From Spartobacteria bacterium (GTDB lineage: Bacteria; Verrucomicrobiota; Verrucomicrobiia; Chthoniobacterales; UBA6821): a DNA stretch of 48,371 nucleotides. Position numbers and translations under genes: made by a program. The notes under the pieces were generated by a model. It had not been told where the DNA came from. It did no database searches and saw nothing but the letters and a program-made list of their open reading frames with translations. Below, one piece after another: positions 17,389 to 25,954 of the stretch (its first letter is position 1; every line of letters begins with the position of its first letter). The stretch is from assembly GCA_947471565.1 (NCBI GenBank), contig CANIVT010000017.1, positions 1 to 48,371 of the forward strand, read 5' to 3'.

Positions 17389-17598
17389 ATGAAGATCGGC
17401 ACCTACATCCATGAGGTCCGCACGGAACTGTCGAAGGTGCAGTGGCCGTGGGACGACAGCGAACGCGGGTTCCGCAAGTACAAGGAACTCTGGGATTCCA
17501 CCTTGGTCGTCATCATCGCCATGCTTCTCATCGGCGGTTACATCTCCTTCTTCGATTTCATCACCGTCAACGTGGTCGGTTTCCTGACCCGCCCCTGA
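17389..17598 (+). CDS. secE: Preprotein translocase subunit SecE
   Basis: This 69-residue protein has the SecE core: an amphipathic helix with the motif 'EVRTELSKVQWP', then a single membrane helix (about residues 39-60, TLVVIIAMLLIGGYISFFDFI). SecE clamps SecY in the inner membrane. Being single-pass, it is the short form found outside Enterobacteria. It lies between tRNA-Trp and nusG in the expected order. Confidence 0.95.
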   Translation: MKIGTYIHEVRTELSKVQWPWDDSERGFRKYKELWDSTLVVIIAMLLIGGYISFFDFITVNVVGFLTRP

Positions 17599-17627
17599 CA
17601 CTCCTTATCTCCCCTTTTTTTACCGTC

Positions 17628-18191
17628 ATGGCACTCGCTCCCAAAGATCAATGGTTCGTCGTTCACGTCCTTTCCGGACAGGAGCAGAAAGTCCATGACG
17701 ACATCGTCAAGCGCATCAAGCGCGAGGAACTCGGCGACCACGTCTTCGAGGTCCTAATCCCGACCGAGCGCGTCCAGGAGATCAAGCGCGGCAAGAAGAC
17801 CGAGACCACCCGCAAGTTCTTCCCCGGCTACCTCATCGTCAACATGCACCTGCTCGACGAGGAGAACAACCTCATCGACAAGACCTGGTACTTCATCAAG
17901 GACACCACGGGCGTCATCGGATTCGCCGGCACCAAGGACAAGCCGATACCCATGCGCAAGAAAGAGGTGGAGGGCATGCTCGCCCAGATGAAGGAGCGCG
18001 AGGACACCGTCTCCGCCAAGATCGTCTACGAGGTCGGTGACAAGGTGAAGGTGGCCGACGGCCCCTTCCAGAACCAGCAGGGCATCGTCGAGGAAGTCGA
18101 CCCCGAGCGCGGTAAACTCCGCGTCAGTGTCAGCATCTTCGGTCGCGACACGCCCGTGGAATTGGAATACTGGCAGGTGGAGAAGGCATAG
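17628..18191 (+). CDS. nusG: Transcription termination/antitermination factor NusG
   Basis: At 187 residues, this NusG has an N-terminal NGN domain (KDQWFVVHVLSGQEQKVHDDI, PGYLIV motif) and a C-terminal KOW domain (VADGPFQNQQGIVEEVD). It couples RNA polymerase to Rho or the ribosome. The frame runs upstream through secE, but the ATG at 17628 is the family start. In most bacteria rplK-rplA follow directly; here a strong terminator follows 20-odd bases after the stop, so the ribosomal protein genes must lie elsewhere. Confidence 0.96.
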   Translation: MALAPKDQWFVVHVLSGQEQKVHDDIVKRIKREELGDHVFEVLIPTERVQEIKRGKKTETTRKFFPGYLIVNMHLLDEENNLIDKTWYFIKDTTGVIGFAGTKDKPIPMRKKEVEGMLAQMKEREDTVSAKIVYEVGDKVKVADGPFQNQQGIVEEVDPERGKLRVSVSIFGRDTPVELEYWQVEKA

Positions 18192-18213
18192 CCTTCCCTT
18201 TATTTTTTCAAAA

Positions 18214-18246
18214 GCCCCGCTTCCGGCAACGGAGCGGGGTTTTTTG
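18214..18246 (+). terminator. Intrinsic terminator after nusG
   Basis: A GC-rich stem (CCCCGCTTCCG with CGGAGCGGGG, one bulged T) around a GCAA tetraloop is followed by TTTTTT. This is the cleanest Rho-independent terminator in the window and ends the tRNA-Thr to nusG operon. Confidence 0.93.
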
Positions 18247-18310
18247 TTGCTCGGATTTCTTCAGCTCTGACCTAATAGTCCAACAGTCTTTAGCCTAAAC
18301 ACCTACTTTC

Positions 18311-18577
18311 CTACCTCGGCAATTCCGTCAGCATCCGCTTGGCGAGCTGGAGGTCGCTGAAGGGGGCGCGCTTACGCTGGTATTTGCGCTCCAGTACGTC
18401 GATGAGGCCCTCGATGTCGGCGGCGGGTGGCTTGGTCTTCTTGTTGTCGTAGTAGGTCCAGCGTTCCTCGTCGGCCCGCTTGCTCTGAAAGCGGAAAAGG
18501 CCTGCCTCTTTGATGACGCGGATCTCCCGCTTCACTCCGTCCTCTTCGCGGATCGTCCATTCGTGGTTTCCTCTCAT
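18311..18577 (-). CDS. Conserved-looking hypothetical protein (88 aa)
   Basis: This 88-residue soluble protein begins MRGNHEWTIREEDG and has a beta-rich first half (KREIRVIKEAGLFRFQSKR, WTYYDNK). The second half is helical and basic (LIDVLERKYQRKRAPFSDLQLAKRMLTEL). I do not recognise the family. The composition is protein-like and the gene fills the space after the nusG terminator. Its start codon overlaps that of the opposite-strand CPBP protease, so the two are strictly divergent. Confidence 0.65.
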   Translation of the reverse strand: MRGNHEWTIREEDGVKREIRVIKEAGLFRFQSKRADEERWTYYDNKKTKPPAADIEGLIDVLERKYQRKRAPFSDLQLAKRMLTELPR

Positions 18578-19538
18578 GATGCCGAGTGCTACTTTCTCCG
18601 GCGTGAGTTCCCTCGGGAAGATCTTTCTCTACCTGGCTGCCGTCGTGCTGGCCGGGGCGCTGGCGGCTCCGCAGGCCTGGGAGCTGATTCATCGGCTATC
18701 CCCCGACCTATTCGGCGGTTTTCTGGGGAAAATTCAAGGGATGCCGTTTCACCGCTATCTCTCTAGGAGCATTCAGATCGCGGCGATCGTCCTCCTCATT
18801 CCGCTTCTGCGATCGCTGCGAATTCGTTCTCTCCGATCCTTCTCGCTTGTGCCTAATCCCCGGCCGTTCCGTGATCTTGGAATCGGCATGGCTGCTGGTC
18901 TGCTCTGCATGGCGCTCATGATTCCCTTCTTTTTGCGATTCGGAGCCTGCACTCTCGCCCCCGACTGGGAACCCGCGTTCCTGCATGCCCTGCCGCGCGT
19001 CGCGGCAACCGCCGTGGCCGTGGCGCTGCTGGAGGAGTTCCTCTTTCGCGGTGTCCTTCTCGGCCTGCTCCGTCAGGTGATGGTTCCCTCCGTGGCGGTG
19101 TTCCTCGCGGCGATCCCCTTTGCCCTTCTTCATTTTTTCAATCTGCCCAGGGGAGGTGGGTCCGAGGACGCGAGCGTCAGCTGGTGGAGTGGTCTTCACT
19201 CGCTTTCACAGGCCGTGACATCACTTCCCCCGTGGTCTCTGCTCCTCTGGGGACTATGTACGCTCTTTCTCGCCGGACTGCTGCTGGGTTGGCTCACGGT
19301 CCGGACAGGATCGCTTCACGCAGCGATCGGTCTGCATGGTGTCTGGATCCTCGGCCAGCAGCTTTTCAATAAGGTCTCCGTGTTTCAGCCCGAGTTGGCA
19401 GTTCTTCTTCCGTTCATCGGGCCATCGCAGTGCTCGGGCGCAGTGCCAACCGGACTGGTTCCGCTCGGAGCCCTGCTACTGGGGGGATTTCTTGCCGCAG
19501 TGTTGCTGAGGAAACGCCCCCTTCCCGGACATGCCTGA
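18576..19538 (+). CDS. CPBP-family intramembrane metalloprotease (CAAX/Abi type)
   Basis: This protein of about 320 residues is almost entirely membrane-embedded. It contains the three CPBP motifs: EEFLFRG (Glu-Glu-x3-Arg, near residue 152), a helix ending PFALLHFF (His) and a last motif AIGLHGVW (His). These residues place a zinc ion in an intramembrane glutamic-protease-like site. Family roles include prenyl-protein processing, bacteriocin immunity and anti-sigma cleavage; the one here is unknown. Starts at 18576, 18579 or a GTG at 18603 are all possible. It overlaps comF by 8 bases. Confidence 0.83.
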   Translation: MMPSATFSGVSSLGKIFLYLAAVVLAGALAAPQAWELIHRLSPDLFGGFLGKIQGMPFHRYLSRSIQIAAIVLLIPLLRSLRIRSLRSFSLVPNPRPFRDLGIGMAAGLLCMALMIPFFLRFGACTLAPDWEPAFLHALPRVAATAVAVALLEEFLFRGVLLGLLRQVMVPSVAVFLAAIPFALLHFFNLPRGGGSEDASVSWWSGLHSLSQAVTSLPPWSLLLWGLCTLFLAGLLLGWLTVRTGSLHAAIGLHGVWILGQQLFNKVSVFQPELAVLLPFIGPSQCSGAVPTGLVPLGALLLGGFLAAVLLRKRPLPGHA

Positions 19539-20283
19539 GCAATCGGAGGGGGAGCGGATTCTCTCCCCGATGCGCCGTTTGGGAGGGATCCTTCTGGATC
19601 TCTTCTATCCTCCGCACTGTTCTCTCTGCGGGTGTCGGATCGAGGCTGAAGCCGAGGGTGAAGGCGCGGTTTTCTGTGAACCGTGCCTCGCTGACATCCT
19701 GCCTCCCCCGGAGCACCGTTGCCCGCTCTGTTCTCATCCGATGGCCGGCCTGATGCTCTGCCCCAACTGTGACGGCCGTCACTGGCATCTCGAGACAATC
19801 GTTCCGTCATGCCGCTACGAGGGTGGTGTGCGCGGCATGATCCAGCGCTTCAAATATGGCCGCGACATCGCCATGGCGCGTCCTCTGGGCACGTTACTCC
19901 TGAGGGCACTCAGGGATTCTCGGCTGGAGGGAAAGACTTTTGATGCCGTGGTTCCGGTTCCTCTTCATCCCAAACGCGAGAGGGAGAGGGGATTCAATCA
20001 GGCGGATCTGCTGGCGAGGTTACTGTCGCGTTCCACCGGAATTCCCAAGCAGGATCTTCTGAAGCGGACGCGACCCACCGCCCAGCAGGCGGGTTTTGAT
20101 CGCTCGCATCGGATGGAAAATCTTCGGGGGGCCTTCGTACTTCGGCAACAACTGCCGCCGGATGCCTCGATCCTCCTAATCGATGATGTCTCGACCACTG
20201 GAGCCACCCTCGATGCCTGCGCGGCGGTCTTAAAAGAAGAGGGAGCGGCGGAGATCGCCGCCGTGGTGGTGGCAAGAGGGTAG
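19531..20283 (+). CDS. comF: ComF-family phosphoribosyltransferase-like protein
   Basis: At 250 residues, it has a zinc-ribbon N-terminus with paired Cys (CSLC, CEPC, CPLC, CPNC, residues about 30-85). A phosphoribosyltransferase domain ends in the PRPP loop ILLIDDVSTTGAT. In naturally competent bacteria ComF helps move single-stranded DNA inward; many homologues lack a tested role. The overlap with the CPBP gene suggests a shared transcript. No other competence genes are nearby. Confidence 0.9.
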   Translation: MPEQSEGERILSPMRRLGGILLDLFYPPHCSLCGCRIEAEAEGEGAVFCEPCLADILPPPEHRCPLCSHPMAGLMLCPNCDGRHWHLETIVPSCRYEGGVRGMIQRFKYGRDIAMARPLGTLLLRALRDSRLEGKTFDAVVPVPLHPKRERERGFNQADLLARLLSRSTGIPKQDLLKRTRPTAQQAGFDRSHRMENLRGAFVLRQQLPPDASILLIDDVSTTGATLDACAAVLKEEGAAEIAAVVVARG

Positions 20284-20445
20284 ATTGAAATGATGAAGTC
20301 AGAAGGATGAATGATGAAAAGTGACTGAAGGATGCCTCAGGATAATCTCCATGTGGCAAGGAGAGGGATGGACTCTTGTCTGGTTTAGGAAGATGAATTG
20401 GGTATGCCTTCTCTTCAGCATTCATAATTCATCTTTCATCCTTCC

Positions 20446-20466
20446 GACATCGGCTCGGCCGATGTC
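20446..20466. terminator. Perfect 9-bp hairpin before accD
   Basis: GACATCGGC-TCG-GCCGATGTC forms a perfect stem with a three-base loop. No T-run follows, so it may be a protein-binding site or leader structure of accD rather than a terminator. It ends a 225-base gap whose flanks hold near-inverted AT-rich words (gaaggatgaatgatga and ttcatctttcatccttc). Confidence 0.5.
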
Positions 20467-20508
20467 GTGCTTCCCATCTGCGCCTTCCTTGGTGCAAAAT
20501 CTATACCC

Positions 20509-21351
20509 ATGACCATTTTCAGAAAGCCGACCCTCAAGATCTCCGAGAAGAAAAAGCGCGAGATGCCCGAGGGACTCTGGACAAAGTGCCCCGGGTGTTC
20601 CGAGATGGTGCACAACCTTGCTCTGGAGGAAAACCTCAAGGTCTGTGCCCGTTGCGGATACCATTTTGCCATGGGTGCTTCCGAGCGGATCACCCTGCTG
20701 GTCGACGAGGGGAGCTTCCAAGAGACCGACGCATCGATGAGCGCCGTGGATCCGCTCGGTTTCAAGGGTGTCGCCACCTATGAAGAGCGACTTGCCACCT
20801 ACCGGAAAAAAACGGGTCTTGTCGATGCCGTGATCACTGGTTCAGGTGCCATGGGGGGGATCCCGCTGGGACTCGCCGTGATGGATTTCTCCTTCCTGGC
20901 TGCAACCATGGGCTCGGTGGTCGGAGAGAAGATCACCCGCATCATCGAGGCCTCCACCAAGGCCAAGCGTCCGGTCATCATTGTCTGCGCCTCCGGCGGA
21001 GCCCGCATGTATGAGGGAATGCTTTCGCTCATGCAGATGGCCAAGACCAGCGGCGCCCTGGCCCGACACGCCGAGGCCGGTCTTCCCTACATCGCTGTGC
21101 TGACCAATCCCACCACCGCCGGGGTGATGGCGAGCTTCGCCACGCTCGGCGACATCACCCTCGCCGAACCGAAGGCAATGATCGGCTTCGCAGGGCCGCG
21201 CGTGATCCGCGAGACGACCCATCAGGAGCTTCCCTCCGGATTCCAGACCGCCGAGTTCCTGCTGGATCACGGCCTCATCGACGAGATCGTTCCCCGTGCA
21301 AAAATGCGCGAGACGATCATCACGATCCTCGGAAATCTTACCGGGAAGTAA
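20509..21351 (+). CDS. accD: Acetyl-CoA carboxylase carboxyltransferase subunit beta
   Basis: This 280-residue protein starts MTIFRKPTLKISEKKKREMPEGLW. It carries the AccD zinc finger (CPGC...CARC, near residues 27-50) and the carboxyltransferase core with 'CASGGARMYEGMLSLMQMAKTSGAL' and 'GFAGPRVIRETT'. With AccA it transfers CO2 from biotin to acetyl-CoA, the first step of fatty acid synthesis. The frame extends 42 bases upstream but the family start is the ATG at 20509. It is followed after 16 bases by folC, a pairing common in bacteria. accA is not in the window. Confidence 0.95.
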   Translation: MTIFRKPTLKISEKKKREMPEGLWTKCPGCSEMVHNLALEENLKVCARCGYHFAMGASERITLLVDEGSFQETDASMSAVDPLGFKGVATYEERLATYRKKTGLVDAVITGSGAMGGIPLGLAVMDFSFLAATMGSVVGEKITRIIEASTKAKRPVIIVCASGGARMYEGMLSLMQMAKTSGALARHAEAGLPYIAVLTNPTTAGVMASFATLGDITLAEPKAMIGFAGPRVIRETTHQELPSGFQTAEFLLDHGLIDEIVPRAKMRETIITILGNLTGK

Positions 21352-21367
21352 GGCCCCGGTATTTCCC

Positions 21368-22639
21368 ATGGGAACACCTGATCCGGAGCCTTCCGGTGAG
21401 GATCCCATGGAGTGGCTGGATAAGTCTCAGGGGCGCGGGATCGTCCCGGGTCTGGAGCGCATGGAGCGGTTGCTGGCTGCCCTGGGCAACACTGAGCGAT
21501 CACTCCGTTGCCTTCATGTGGCTGGCACCAATGGCAAGGGATCCGTCTGCGCCTTTGCCGAGTCGATGCTTAGGGAAGGCGGCTACAGCACGGGTCTCTA
21601 CACGTCCCCTCATCTGGTCCGTTTTGCCGAGCGGATCCGGATCAACGGGCAGGAGGTTGATGCCTTGCTACTCGGGGAGGGGATTGATCGGTTAAAACAG
21701 GCGACCGAGGGATGGCCTGAAGAGGAAATGCCGACCTACTTCGAATTGGTGACGGCGCTCGCCTTCGATCTCTTTGCCCGTGCCAACCTCGATGTGATCG
21801 TGCTGGAAACAGGGCTCGGCGGGCGACTGGACGCCACCAACACGGCTCCCAAACTCGCCTGCGCAATCACTCCGATCGGGTTGGATCACATGGAATGGCT
21901 CGGCCCGACGCTCGGCGCGATTGCCCGTGAGAAAGCCGGCATCCTGCGCCCCGGCATTCCGGCCGTGACCGCCTCTCAGGAACCGGAAGCTCTGGCTGCT
22001 TTGAGGGAATCCGCAGAGACCCTGGGTGTGGCACTACAGGGGGTGGAGGAGCCGGTTCCGGGAAAAGTTCACCTAGGTCTCGCTGGCACACATCAGCGTG
22101 AGAATGCGGCTCTGGCGCTGGCCCTGATTCGGGCGGGGGGATTCGATCTTTCGGAGGAGACTGTTGCCAAGGGGCTTGCCGGGGTCTCCTGGCCCGGCCG
22201 CTTTCAGAAACTGACGTATGGAGGTCGTGAACTGGTGATCGACGGGGCGCACAATCTCCATGCGGCGCGGCGGCTCGTCCTGACATGGCGCGAGGAGTAT
22301 GGCGACAGGCGCTGCACGCTGATCTTCGGTGCCCTTGCGGACAAGGACCCCGCGGCCCTGCTCGCGGAACTCGCGCCGCTCGCAGCGGAGGTCTTTTTGG
22401 TGCGCGTCGACTCGCCCCGCACAGCCGCCCCGGAGGCTCTCGCGGCCACGATTTCCGGCCAAAAAATGGCCGTTCACACAGTTCACACGCTTTCACAGGC
22501 TTTCGGCCGGGTTTTTGGAGGCCAAAAAATCCCCGGAGAAGCCCCGCAAGGCCCTGTTTTGCTTGCCGGATCGCTCTTTCTGGTCGGGGAAGCACTTTCT
22601 TTCATCTCCGGCGGGCCTTCGACCCCTCGGATGCAGTAA
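21368..22639 (+). CDS. folC: Bifunctional folylpolyglutamate/dihydrofolate synthase
   Basis: The protein has about 423 residues, with the Mur-ligase P-loop HVAGTNGKGS, the 'ETGLGGRLDATN' motif, an 'ITPIGLDHMEWLG' region and the C-terminal ligase domain (DGAHN). It adds glutamate to folates and may also make dihydrofolate. Two starts are possible: ATG at 21368, and ATG at 21407, which gives the more usual short N-terminus (MEWLDKSQGRGIVPGLERM) and has GGTGAGG five bases upstream. It is cotranscribed with accD. Confidence 0.92.
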   Translation: MGTPDPEPSGEDPMEWLDKSQGRGIVPGLERMERLLAALGNTERSLRCLHVAGTNGKGSVCAFAESMLREGGYSTGLYTSPHLVRFAERIRINGQEVDALLLGEGIDRLKQATEGWPEEEMPTYFELVTALAFDLFARANLDVIVLETGLGGRLDATNTAPKLACAITPIGLDHMEWLGPTLGAIAREKAGILRPGIPAVTASQEPEALAALRESAETLGVALQGVEEPVPGKVHLGLAGTHQRENAALALALIRAGGFDLSEETVAKGLAGVSWPGRFQKLTYGGRELVIDGAHNLHAARRLVLTWREEYGDRRCTLIFGALADKDPAALLAELAPLAAEVFLVRVDSPRTAAPEALAATISGQKMAVHTVHTLSQAFGRVFGGQKIPGEAPQGPVLLAGSLFLVGEALSFISGGPSTPRMQ

Positions 22640-22645
22640 AAAAAA

Positions 22646-22696
22646 GCCCCCGTGTCTTGCCGGGGGTACGCAACTCTTTTCAGAGTTTTAGTTTTT
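22646..22696. terminator. Two consecutive hairpins after folC
   Basis: CCCCCG/CGGGGG (22648-22667) is preceded by eight A, so it reads as an intrinsic terminator on the minus strand. AACTCT-TTTC-AGAGTT (22672-22687) is followed by TTAGTTTTT, a plausible plus-strand terminator for folC. The pair may stop transcription from both sides. Confidence 0.6.
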
Positions 22697-22890
22697 CACA
22701 AGGGGGGGCTTTCGCTTGCACGCCCCGAAAAGGGCCCGGAAAATTGGCATTGTTACCCCCGTTTTACCTAAAAAAAGCCCCTGGTTGCCCCCTTCCCAAA
22801 AGAGAAAAAGGAAAAAAAGAAAATTATTCACATTTCCCGTTGACCGGCGACCGTGTCCCACCTACCACTTGGGGTCATCGGTTCCGTGAT
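22697..22890. other. nrdA upstream region, G- and C-run rich
   Basis: This part of the 327-base gap has no supported gene. It contains runs such as ggggggg, cccccg and gcccc, A-rich patches, and a TTGACC at 22840-22845 that could be a -35 for nrdA. No good -10 is obvious. Confidence 0.4.
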
Positions 22891-22906
22891 ACACAACATA
22901 TAGTGT
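22891..22906 (+). promoter_or_regulatory. NrdR box
   Basis: ACACAACATATAGTGT matches the known NrdR consensus (acaCwAtATaTwGtgt) at nearly every position. It lies 60 bases upstream of the nrdA start at 22967. NrdR is the ATP/dATP-sensing repressor of ribonucleotide reductase genes. A second box is normally about 30 bases away; only a weak candidate (22860-22875) is seen. Confidence 0.85.
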
Positions 22907-22966
22907 TTTATGGACCTCTTCCCCAAAACCCAAAAGCCTCTTCCCTCAACCCTTCAGACTGATCCC

Positions 22967-25840
22967 ATGGAACCTCTCTCCGGCCAACTCTCCCTCAGCG
23001 GAGTCGACCCTCTTCAGGGACGTGAATTCACCGTCCGCAAGCGCGACGGTCGCAGCGAACCCTTCAACGAGGAGCGCATCCGTCTTGCTGTCGAGAGTGC
23101 CTTCAAGGCCGACCGGGATATCCCCAGCGACTACACCCTCTCCCCCGAGGATCAGGCGGCAGCCCTCTCGGTGACCGCAGCCGTCGTCCAGCGTCTCTTC
23201 AGCCGTGCGATCCGCGGTGAGGAACTCGAGATCGAGCGTGTCCAGGATGCCGTCGAGGAAGCCCTCATGGTTCAGGGGCACGTCCAGGTGGCACGTCGCT
23301 ACATCATCTACCGCGAGAACCGCCGCAAGGCTCGAGCCTTGCGCGGAGACCGTGATGTGGAGGGACACATCCAGTCCGAGCTCCATGTCACCCTTCGCGA
23401 TGGGAGTAAGGAGATTCTCGAGCCCCAGCGCATCCGCCGCACCATGATCCGCGCCTGCCGTGGATTCGAGGATCGGTGCGATGCCCGAGACATGTCAGAC
23501 GAGACAATGAGGAACCTCTATGATGGAGTCCGCATTGACGAGATCGAGAAGGCGATGATCTTCGCCTCCAAATCACGGATCGAGCAGGATCCCGCCTACG
23601 GGTACGTCACCGCCCGCCTCCTGCTGGACGTGATCTACGGGGAGACGCTTCCCGGGTTCGAACACTACCACGATGTCACGGTAGCCCATGCCTCCCGCTT
23701 CAAGGCCTACCTCGAGGAGGGGATCGCCGCCGGTCGCCTGGCCCCTGCTCTTCTGGAATTCGACCTCGAGAAGATCGCCGCCGCCCTCAAGCCCGAGCGC
23801 GACCTGCTCTTCAACTACATGGGTCTGCAGACCATCTACGACCGCTACCTGATCCACATCGGTGGCCGTCGTATCGAGTCTCCCCAGTTCTTCTGGATGC
23901 GCGTCTGCCTGGGCCTCGCCATGAACGAGGGAGCGCAGAAAAACGAGCGCGCCATCGAGTTCTACGAGCTGCTCTCCAGCTTCCTCTTCACCTCTTCCAC
24001 GCCAACCCTCTTCAATAGCGGCACCCTGCACCCGCAGCTCAGCTCCTGCTATCTGACGACGGTCATGGACGACCTCGACCACATCTTCAAGTGCATCAGC
24101 GACGACGCCAAGCTCTCCAAGTGGGCGGGCGGCCTGGGCAACGACTGGACCAACGTCCGCGCCACCGGATCGCTCATCAAGGGGACCAATGGCGAGAGCC
24201 AGGGCGTCATCCCCTTCCTCAAGGTGGCCAATGACACCGCTGTCGCCGTCAACCAGGGTGGCAAGCGCAAGGGTGCGATGTGCGCCTACCTCGAGACCTG
24301 GCACCTCGACATCGAGGACTTCCTCGAGCTTCGCAAGAACGTGGGCGACGAACGCCGCCGCACCCACGACATGAACACCGCCAACTGGATCCCCGACCTC
24401 TTCATGAAGCGGGTTAAGGAGAACGGCCAGTGGACCCTCTTCAGCCCGAGCGATGTGAAAGACCTTCACGACCTCTATGGCCGCGCTTTTGAGGAGCGTT
24501 ACAGCGAGTACGAGGCGATGGCCGACCGGGGAGAGATCGCTCTCTTCAAGCGCATTGAGGCCGCTTCCCTCTGGCGCAAGATCCTCTCGATGGTCTTCGA
24601 GACAGGTCACCCATGGATCACCTTCAAGGACCCCTCCAATCTTCGCTCCCCGCAGGACCACCAGGGAGTCGTCCACAGCTCCAACCTCTGCACCGAGATC
24701 CTGCTCAATACCTCCGCTGAGGAAACCGCGGTCTGCAACCTCGGATCGATCGGTCTGCCGCTCCACGTAAACGAGAAGGGTTTGGACCTCGTTCAGCTCG
24801 AGAAGACCGTCCGCACGGCCATGCGGATGCTCGATAACGTCATCGACATCAACTACTACCCGACTCCCGAGGCGCGGAATGCCAACCTCCGCCATCGTCC
24901 CGTCGGTCTTGGATTGATGGGATTCCAGGATGCGCTCTACAAGCTCAAGATCGGCTACGCGAGCAATGAGGCCGTCACCTTCGCCGACACCAGCATGGAG
25001 GCGATCTCTTACTTTGCGATCCTGGCATCGACCGAGCTTGCCGCCGAGCGCGGGGCCTACGAGAGCTACAAGGGCTCGAAGTGGGATCGAGGACTGCTCC
25101 CGATCGATACCATCGATCTCCTCGAGCAGGAGCGCGGGCTTCCTGTCAGTATGGATCGTTCCTCGACGCTCGACTGGAATGTTGTGCGTGCGGCCATCCG
25201 CAAGAACGGCATGCGCAACAGCAATTGCATGGCTATCGCCCCGACCGCCACGATCTCCAACATCACCGGTGTCTCCCAGTCGATCGAACCGACCTTCAAG
25301 AACCTCTTCGCCAAGGGCAACTTGAGCGGCGACTTCACCGTCATCAACAGTTACCTCGTCGAGGAACTCAAGTCCCTCGGTCTCTGGGATCGCAAGATGC
25401 TCGAGGAGCTCAAGTACAAGGATGGTTCCATCCTGGGAATCGACCGCATTCCCGAGAATATCCGCGAGATCTACCGCACCGCGTTCGAAGTGGAGCCCGG
25501 GTGGTATATCGAGTGCGCCAGCCGCCGCCAGAAGTGGATCGACATGGGCCAGTCACTGAACCTCTACATCGCTGCGCCCAGCGGCAAGAGGCTCAACGAC
25601 ATGTACCTTCATGCCTGGGAGACCGGTCTCAAGACCACCTATTACCTGCGTGCCACGGCGGCCTCCACGGTCGAGCAGTCGACCAATCAGGCCCGTCCGA
25701 ATTGGGTCAAGCAGACACAGCCCCAGACTCCGAGCGAATCCCAGAGCGAGAAAATCGAGAAGGAATTCACTCCTGAGGAGGCTGCCGCCTGCAGCATCGA
25801 TGCCATGCGCAATGGCGGCGAGTGCGAGGCCTGCCAGTAA
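22967..25840 (+). CDS. nrdA: Ribonucleoside-diphosphate reductase, alpha subunit (class I, two ATP-cones)
   Basis: The protein has 957 residues. Two consecutive ATP-cone domains (residues about 18-110 and 125-220) precede the catalytic barrel. Active-site features are intact: SSCYL (first redox Cys), NLCTE (radical Cys and Glu), AVCNLGS (second redox Cys), the [14 protein letters not shown] loop and the C-terminal shuttle pair CEAC. The enzyme makes deoxynucleotides from ribonucleoside diphosphates. Twin ATP-cones give overall-activity control by dATP. An upstream ATG at 22910 is in frame, but it would leave only 3 bases after the NrdR box, so 22967 was chosen. nrdB follows after 114 bases. 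Confidence 0.96.
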   Translation: MEPLSGQLSLSGVDPLQGREFTVRKRDGRSEPFNEERIRLAVESAFKADRDIPSDYTLSPEDQAAALSVTAAVVQRLFSRAIRGEELEIERVQDAVEEALMVQGHVQVARRYIIYRENRRKARALRGDRDVEGHIQSELHVTLRDGSKEILEPQRIRRTMIRACRGFEDRCDARDMSDETMRNLYDGVRIDEIEKAMIFASKSRIEQDPAYGYVTARLLLDVIYGETLPGFEHYHDVTVAHASRFKAYLEEGIAAGRLAPALLEFDLEKIAAALKPERDLLFNYMGLQTIYDRYLIHIGGRRIESPQFFWMRVCLGLAMNEGAQKNERAIEFYELLSSFLFTSSTPTLFNSGTLHPQLSSCYLTTVMDDLDHIFKCISDDAKLSKWAGGLGNDWTNVRATGSLIKGTNGESQGVIPFLKVANDTAVAVNQGGKRKGAMCAYLETWHLDIEDFLELRKNVGDERRRTHDMNTANWIPDLFMKRVKENGQWTLFSPSDVKDLHDLYGRAFEERYSEYEAMADRGEIALFKRIEAASLWRKILSMVFETGHPWITFKDPSNLRSPQDHQGVVHSSNLCTEILLNTSAEETAVCNLGSIGLPLHVNEKGLDLVQLEKTVRTAMRMLDNVIDINYYPTPEARNANLRHRPVGLGLMGFQDALYKLKIGYASNEAVTFADTSMEAISYFAILASTELAAERGAYESYKGSKWDRGLLPIDTIDLLEQERGLPVSMDRSSTLDWNVVRAAIRKNGMRNSNCMAIAPTATISNITGVSQSIEPTFKNLFAKGNLSGDFTVINSYLVEELKSLGLWDRKMLEELKYKDGSILGIDRIPENIREIYRTAFEVEPGWYIECASRRQKWIDMGQSLNLYIAAPSGKRLNDMYLHAWETGLKTTYYLRATAASTVEQSTNQARPNWVKQTQPQTPSESQSEKIEKEFTPEEAAACSIDAMRNGGECEACQ

Positions 25841-25954
25841 TACGTACCCTCTTTGTCCAAGATTCCCCACCCCAACCCGTCGTAACCCAACCTACAAAGC
25901 GCCAACGCTGGATAAATCGACAGTCCTCACGTAACCTTAACTCACTAAAACACC

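Noticed and set aside
23573-24895. A 440-codon minus-strand frame inside nrdA.
   Set aside because: It overlaps essential nrdA motifs and has the composition of an antisense shadow.
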